From contig CAMIOS010000009.1 of the NCBI GenBank assembly GCA_946222995.1, positions 1 to 64,000 on the forward strand: a DNA stretch of 64,000 nucleotides, given 5' to 3'. Within the stretch, counting starts at the first letter, position 1; each line of letters opens with the position of its first letter. The translations under genes were made by a program, and so were the position numbers. Below the pieces are notes generated by a model. That model made no database searches and was not told the origin of the DNA. It saw nothing but the letters and a program-made list of their open reading frames with translations. The stretch is from an uncultured Enhydrobacter sp. GTDB lineage: Bacteria; Pseudomonadota; Gammaproteobacteria; Pseudomonadales; Moraxellaceae. Positions 61,234-64,000 of this stretch are shown one piece after another.

Positions 61234-62448
61234 TCAGCTTAATAATGCAACCAGTATTTGCTCATAGATTTGTGCCAGTTTTCCTAAATCATCAACTTCT
61301 ACTTTTTCATCTATCTGATGAATGGTGGCATTGCGTACGCCTAACTCAACGACTTCTGTCGCTCCATGTTTGCCATTTAGCGTTGCGATAAAACGACCGT
61401 CGGATGTGCCGCCAGAGGTAGATAACTCAGTTTGTATACCCGTCACGTTTTTAATGGCGGTTTGACACGCACCGACCAATTTACCTTGTGGCGTTAAAAA
61501 CGGATTGCCAGAGAGTTTCCATTCAATGTGATAACTTGCTTGGCTATTGATAAAGTGCTTATCAAAAATCGCTTGGGTTTTTTCTTTTAATTGCGCTTCG
61601 TTGGTTTCGGTGGAAAAACGAAAATTAAATTCTGCCGTTAGGGTTTGCGGGATAACATTATTCGCGCCTGTGCCAGCGTTTAGGTTGGAAATTTGCATAC
61701 TTGTGGCAGGAAAATGCTCATTACCATTGTCCCATGGTTGTTCACAAAGTTCTGCCAACGCCGCCATCGTCGCGTGTATCGGATTGACCGCCAACTGCGG
61801 ATAGGCGACATGTCCTTGCTTGCCTGTCACCGTCAAAACTCCCCCAAGTGAGCCACGACGACCGTTTTTGATCACATCGCCAAGCGTGTGCGTACTTGAT
61901 GGTTCACCGACCAAACAGTAATCAATGATTTGCCCACGAGATTGCAAGGTTTCGACCACTTTGACAGTACCATTGACCGAAGGACCTTCTTCATCGGAGG
62001 TGATAAGATAGGTGATAGTGCCGTTATGCGTTGGATATTTGGTAACAAAACTTTCAACCGCGATAGTAAAGGCAGCAATCGCAGTTTTCATGTCCGCCGC
62101 CCCGCGTCCATAAAGATAGCCGTCTTTGATGGTTGGCTCAAAGGGGGGATATGTCCATTTAGCCACATCGCCTGTCGGTACGACATCGGTATGTCCTGCA
62201 AAGCAAATAACAGGCTCGTTGGTTTTTCCTTTTTTAACGGCAAAAAGATTTTTGACTTGCGCATTTCGCCCTGTCTCGCCTTTGTTGCCAAAGTGTAAAA
62301 ATTCGCAGTCAAAGCCGCTTTTTTTTAGGCGTTGCACGAGGATATTTTGAGCGTCAAAGTCGGCGGGCGTGACCGATGGCTGTTTCATCAGTTCAATACT
62401 TAAATCAAGCGTGGCTTGCTGATATTGGTCATGTGTTAAGTTTTGCAT
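61234..62448 (-). CDS. dapE: Succinyl-diaminopimelate desuccinylase
   Basis: Zinc enzyme releasing L,L-diaminopimelate for lysine and peptidoglycan. About 404 residues. FAGHTDVVPTGDVAKWTYPPF contains the first zinc His, GRGAADMKTAIAAF the bridging Asp, and LITSDEEGPSVNGT the catalytic Glu pair. LVGEPSSTHTLGD and NGRRGSLGG are typical, and the closing ELGVRNATIHQIDEKVEV holds the last zinc His. GGGGAA just before ATG 62448 fixes the start; the frame is open 66 bases further upstream. About 25 residues longer than E. coli DapE. Confidence 0.95.
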   Translation of the reverse strand: MQNLTHDQYQQATLDLSIELMKQPSVTPADFDAQNILVQRLKKSGFDCEFLHFGNKGETGRNAQVKNLFAVKKGKTNEPVICFAGHTDVVPTGDVAKWTYPPFEPTIKDGYLYGRGAADMKTAIAAFTIAVESFVTKYPTHNGTITYLITSDEEGPSVNGTVKVVETLQSRGQIIDYCLVGEPSSTHTLGDVIKNGRRGSLGGVLTVTGKQGHVAYPQLAVNPIHATMAALAELCEQPWDNGNEHFPATSMQISNLNAGTGANNVIPQTLTAEFNFRFSTETNEAQLKEKTQAIFDKHFINSQASYHIEWKLSGNPFLTPQGKLVGACQTAIKNVTGIQTELSTSGGTSDGRFIATLNGKHGATEVVELGVRNATIHQIDEKVEVDDLGKLAQIYEQILVALLS

Positions 62449-62605
62449 GGCTTCCCCAAAATTTGCGTTAGAGTAAGTTTTGTGAATTGTAACATTAACT
62501 TTGATAAATAACATGGCTAAAAATTATCAATGTTTTGTCAGAATTTTTGTCGATAAAAACTGCTACACTGTGGTTCTTTTTGGGTTGTCATTTGCGTGAC
62601 TTTTT

Positions 62606-63208
62606 ATGAATTTCTCTACTTATCTATACGGCATGAGCGTGTCGTTTTCGCTGATTTTGGCAATAGGGGCACAAAATGCCTTTGTCTTAAAACAAGGCTT
62701 AAAACGTCAATATGTCTTTATCGTCTGTCTGATTTGTGCTTTGTCGGATGCGCTTTTGATTTCGGCGGGCGTGTTTGGTTTTGGCAAAGTGATTAGCCAA
62801 TTTCCACAAGTGATTGAATTTGCAAAATATGCTGGGGCGTTATTTTTATTGTGGTATGGGGCGAAAAGTCTGTATAGTGCCTTGACCCAAACCCAATCCT
62901 TGGTTGCCAAAGGTGAAGATGTAGTAAGCTTAAAGCAAGTCGTCGCCTTGTGCGTGGCATTTACTTGGCTTAATCCGCATGTGTATCTTGATACGGTGAT
63001 TTTGCTAGGCACGATTGCATCGCAGTTTGCCGATAAACTAGCCTTTGCGTTGGGGGCGATGAGTGCATCGTTTATGTTCTTTTTTGCATTGGGATTTGGT
63101 GCAAGGTTATTACAGCCGCTCTTTGTCAAGCCAATAGCGTGGAAAGTGCTAGACGTGATGATTGGTTTGACGATGTGGGCGATTGCGTTAAGTTTGGTTT
63201 TAAACTAA
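62606..63208 (+). CDS. LysE/ArgO-family amino-acid exporter
   Basis: 200 residues with five to six membrane helices. LAIGAQNAFVLKQGLKRQ near the N-terminus and FTWLNPHVYLDTVILLG in the middle are diagnostic for LysE/ArgO exporters of lysine or arginine. It is divergent from dapE with 157 bases between, which suggests lysine as substrate, but no LysG/ArgP-type regulator is adjacent. The stop overlaps the convergent oxygenase gene by nine bases. Confidence 0.88.
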   Translation: MNFSTYLYGMSVSFSLILAIGAQNAFVLKQGLKRQYVFIVCLICALSDALLISAGVFGFGKVISQFPQVIEFAKYAGALFLLWYGAKSLYSALTQTQSLVAKGEDVVSLKQVVALCVAFTWLNPHVYLDTVILLGTIASQFADKLAFALGAMSASFMFFFALGFGARLLQPLFVKPIAWKVLDVMIGLTMWAIALSLVLN

Positions 63209-63835
63209 GCCATCGTTACGCAGCCCATCTTTTCTTAACCAAGTCGCAATCGAAAACCGTTCCCGATGGGTGATTGCCACTTGATGGCGTAAGTTACTAA
63301 CAAAAATCACCAAGCGATTGGCTTGTGGTTGCAATTTTTGCTCAGAACCGTTTTTATCAATCAGCAAAATCTCACCGCCATCGTTTTCACCCCAATCATT
63401 ATTGAGATAAAACACCGCCGATAGCACCCGCTCATCGCGCCCTTTGGGATTGTCGCTGTGCCACTGATAACCAAAGCCAGCAGGGTAGCGCGCATAATGC
63501 GCTTCACATTGGCGTATTCCTGTATAAAGCGTGCGATTAAAAAACTGCCCCAAACTGTCAATCGCTTGCAAATATTGCACACCGACAGGACACAGATTAT
63601 CTATCCAGCGAATACTATCGCCTCGAATGTCAGTCACTCGCTCGCCTTGGGTTAAATGGGCATCTTGATACGCAATCAGTCCACTCTCTTTTTGTAAGGC
63701 GTTAAAAAATATTTTATCAAAACACTCATCAAGCACGATAAAACCATGATCGACAAAGCTGTCGAGTTTGTTATCATCAATCAAATCCTGCCAATTGGGA
63801 TGGTCAAAGTTAAAAAAAGTCATTTTAACACCCAT
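63200..63835 (-). CDS. 2-oxoglutarate/Fe(II)-dependent oxygenase (prolyl-4-hydroxylase-like)
   Basis: 211 residues with a double-stranded beta-helix core. The iron ligands are the His and Asp of WHSDNPKGRDERVLS (about 121-123) and a distal His in FVSNLRHQVAITHRERFSIATWLR. The Arg in HRERFSI binds 2-oxoglutarate. SAVFYLNNDW and GGEILL are also typical. Substrate unknown; relatives modify proteins or small molecules. The start could be MGVKM or, four codons later, MTFFNF. Tail overlaps the exporter gene. Confidence 0.85.
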   Translation of the reverse strand: MGVKMTFFNFDHPNWQDLIDDNKLDSFVDHGFIVLDECFDKIFFNALQKESGLIAYQDAHLTQGERVTDIRGDSIRWIDNLCPVGVQYLQAIDSLGQFFNRTLYTGIRQCEAHYARYPAGFGYQWHSDNPKGRDERVLSAVFYLNNDWGENDGGEILLIDKNGSEQKLQPQANRLVIFVSNLRHQVAITHRERFSIATWLRKDGLRNDGLV

Positions 63836-63950
63836 AAATTTTTTATTAAAACCGTTTTAGCCAAAGCGGTGCTTGCAAAAATTCGCCTATTTTTGATAGC
63901 TATGCTACCATACAACCTAATTTTTAACCTATCAATTGGCGACGTTTTTC

Positions 63951-64000
63951 ATGAATTATTTACACAGCTACCATGCAGGCAACTTTGCCGATGTGGTCAA
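63951..64000 (+). CDS. rlmJ: 23S rRNA (adenine-2030-N6)-methyltransferase RlmJ, 5 prime end only
   Basis: The window ends within this gene. The first 16 codons read MNYLHSYHAGNFADVV, matching the start of RlmJ (YhiR), whose E. coli form begins with a similar tyrosine/HAGNHADV segment. No more can be said from 50 bases. Divergent from the oxygenase gene. Confidence 0.75.
   Translation, partial: MNYLHSYHAGNFADVV

Noticed and set aside
1..64000. DNA-uptake-like repeats such as frequent TTGCCAA/TTGGCAA words
   Set aside because: They are common but fall in coding frames as TTT/CTT-GCC-AA combinations, so codon usage explains them; no longer constant core was seen.
1..64000. CRISPR arrays, insertion sequences, prophage genes, tRNA or rRNA genes
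   Set aside because: I scanned the gaps for regular repeats, transposase-like frames, T-loop motifs and rRNA segments and found none.

Overview
The window looks like a chromosomal housekeeping segment from a gammaproteobacterium of the family Moraxellaceae (Moraxella/Psychrobacter/Acinetobacter group). Evidence: a TyrA-AroA fusion, a CsrA with a long polar tail, a two-domain polyphosphate:AMP phosphotransferase, an FFLEELY-motif-like protein upstream of ubiE, a rubredoxin/rubredoxin-reductase pair and split pntA genes. Base composition is moderate, by eye mid-40s percent GC with AT-rich spacers. The species is inference; Moraxella osloensis-like is my best guess. I see no insertion sequence, prophage, CRISPR array, rRNA or tRNA gene.

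Layout. 0.5-4.3 kb: branched-chain amino acid operon ilvB-ilvN-(small unknown gene)-ilvC. 4.4-7.6 kb: a membrane protein, a cold-shock protein with a long leader, and etfB-etfA. 7.9-12.3 kb: a uracil-glycosylase-like protein, PpiD and Pap. 12.5-17.1 kb: ubiquinone genes ubiE, ubiJ and ubiB with two uncharacterised companions. 17.0-19.6 kb: an alpha/beta hydrolase, rubredoxin reductase and a 54-residue rubredoxin. 19.9-24.8 kb: apt, tal, pheA and a YihY/BrkB membrane protein with a very long tail. 25.1-29.6 kb: a WrbA-like flavoprotein, a DUF2069-type protein, nth, ppa, a TrmH-type methyltransferase and fbp. 29.7-32.9 kb: pyrB and the non-catalytic dihydroorotase homologue pyrC', split by a toxin-antitoxin-like pair and a Sel1-repeat gene remnant, then a 41-residue His/Cys-rich exported peptide. 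33.0-38.1 kb: a DUF2127-like protein, tyrA-aroA, rarD, folB and a degenerate folK. 38.1-48.3 kb: a PilR-like regulator, rnz, pntAA-pntAB-pntB, iscX, fetAB-type ABC transporter genes, a cobalamin adenosyltransferase and cysS. 48.3-55.4 kb: guaB behind a promoter-terminator leader, a lipoprotein, glmM, pdxH, nadK, ung and tadA. 55.4-64 kb: a HopJ-like protein, csrA, lysC, a YghU-type GST, a phospholipase D-family protein, dapE, a LysE/ArgO exporter, a 2OG-Fe(II) oxygenase and the first codons of rlmJ.

Metabolic themes are amino acid synthesis (Ilv, PheA, TyrA-AroA, LysC, DapE), nucleotide supply (Apt, PyrB/PyrC', GuaB), quinone and redox work (Ubi, Etf, Pnt, rubredoxin) and phosphate/polyphosphate handling (Pap, Ppa).

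I found no wholly new large system. The most unusual places are the remodelled pyrB-pyrC' interval with a PIN toxin lacking its first catalytic Asp, the promoter-plus-terminator leader of guaB, small AT-rich genes inserted into conserved operons, the short His/Cys peptide gene, the internal translation start in lysC, and several proteins with long low-complexity extensions (CsrA, YihY/BrkB, UbiE, PilR-like).
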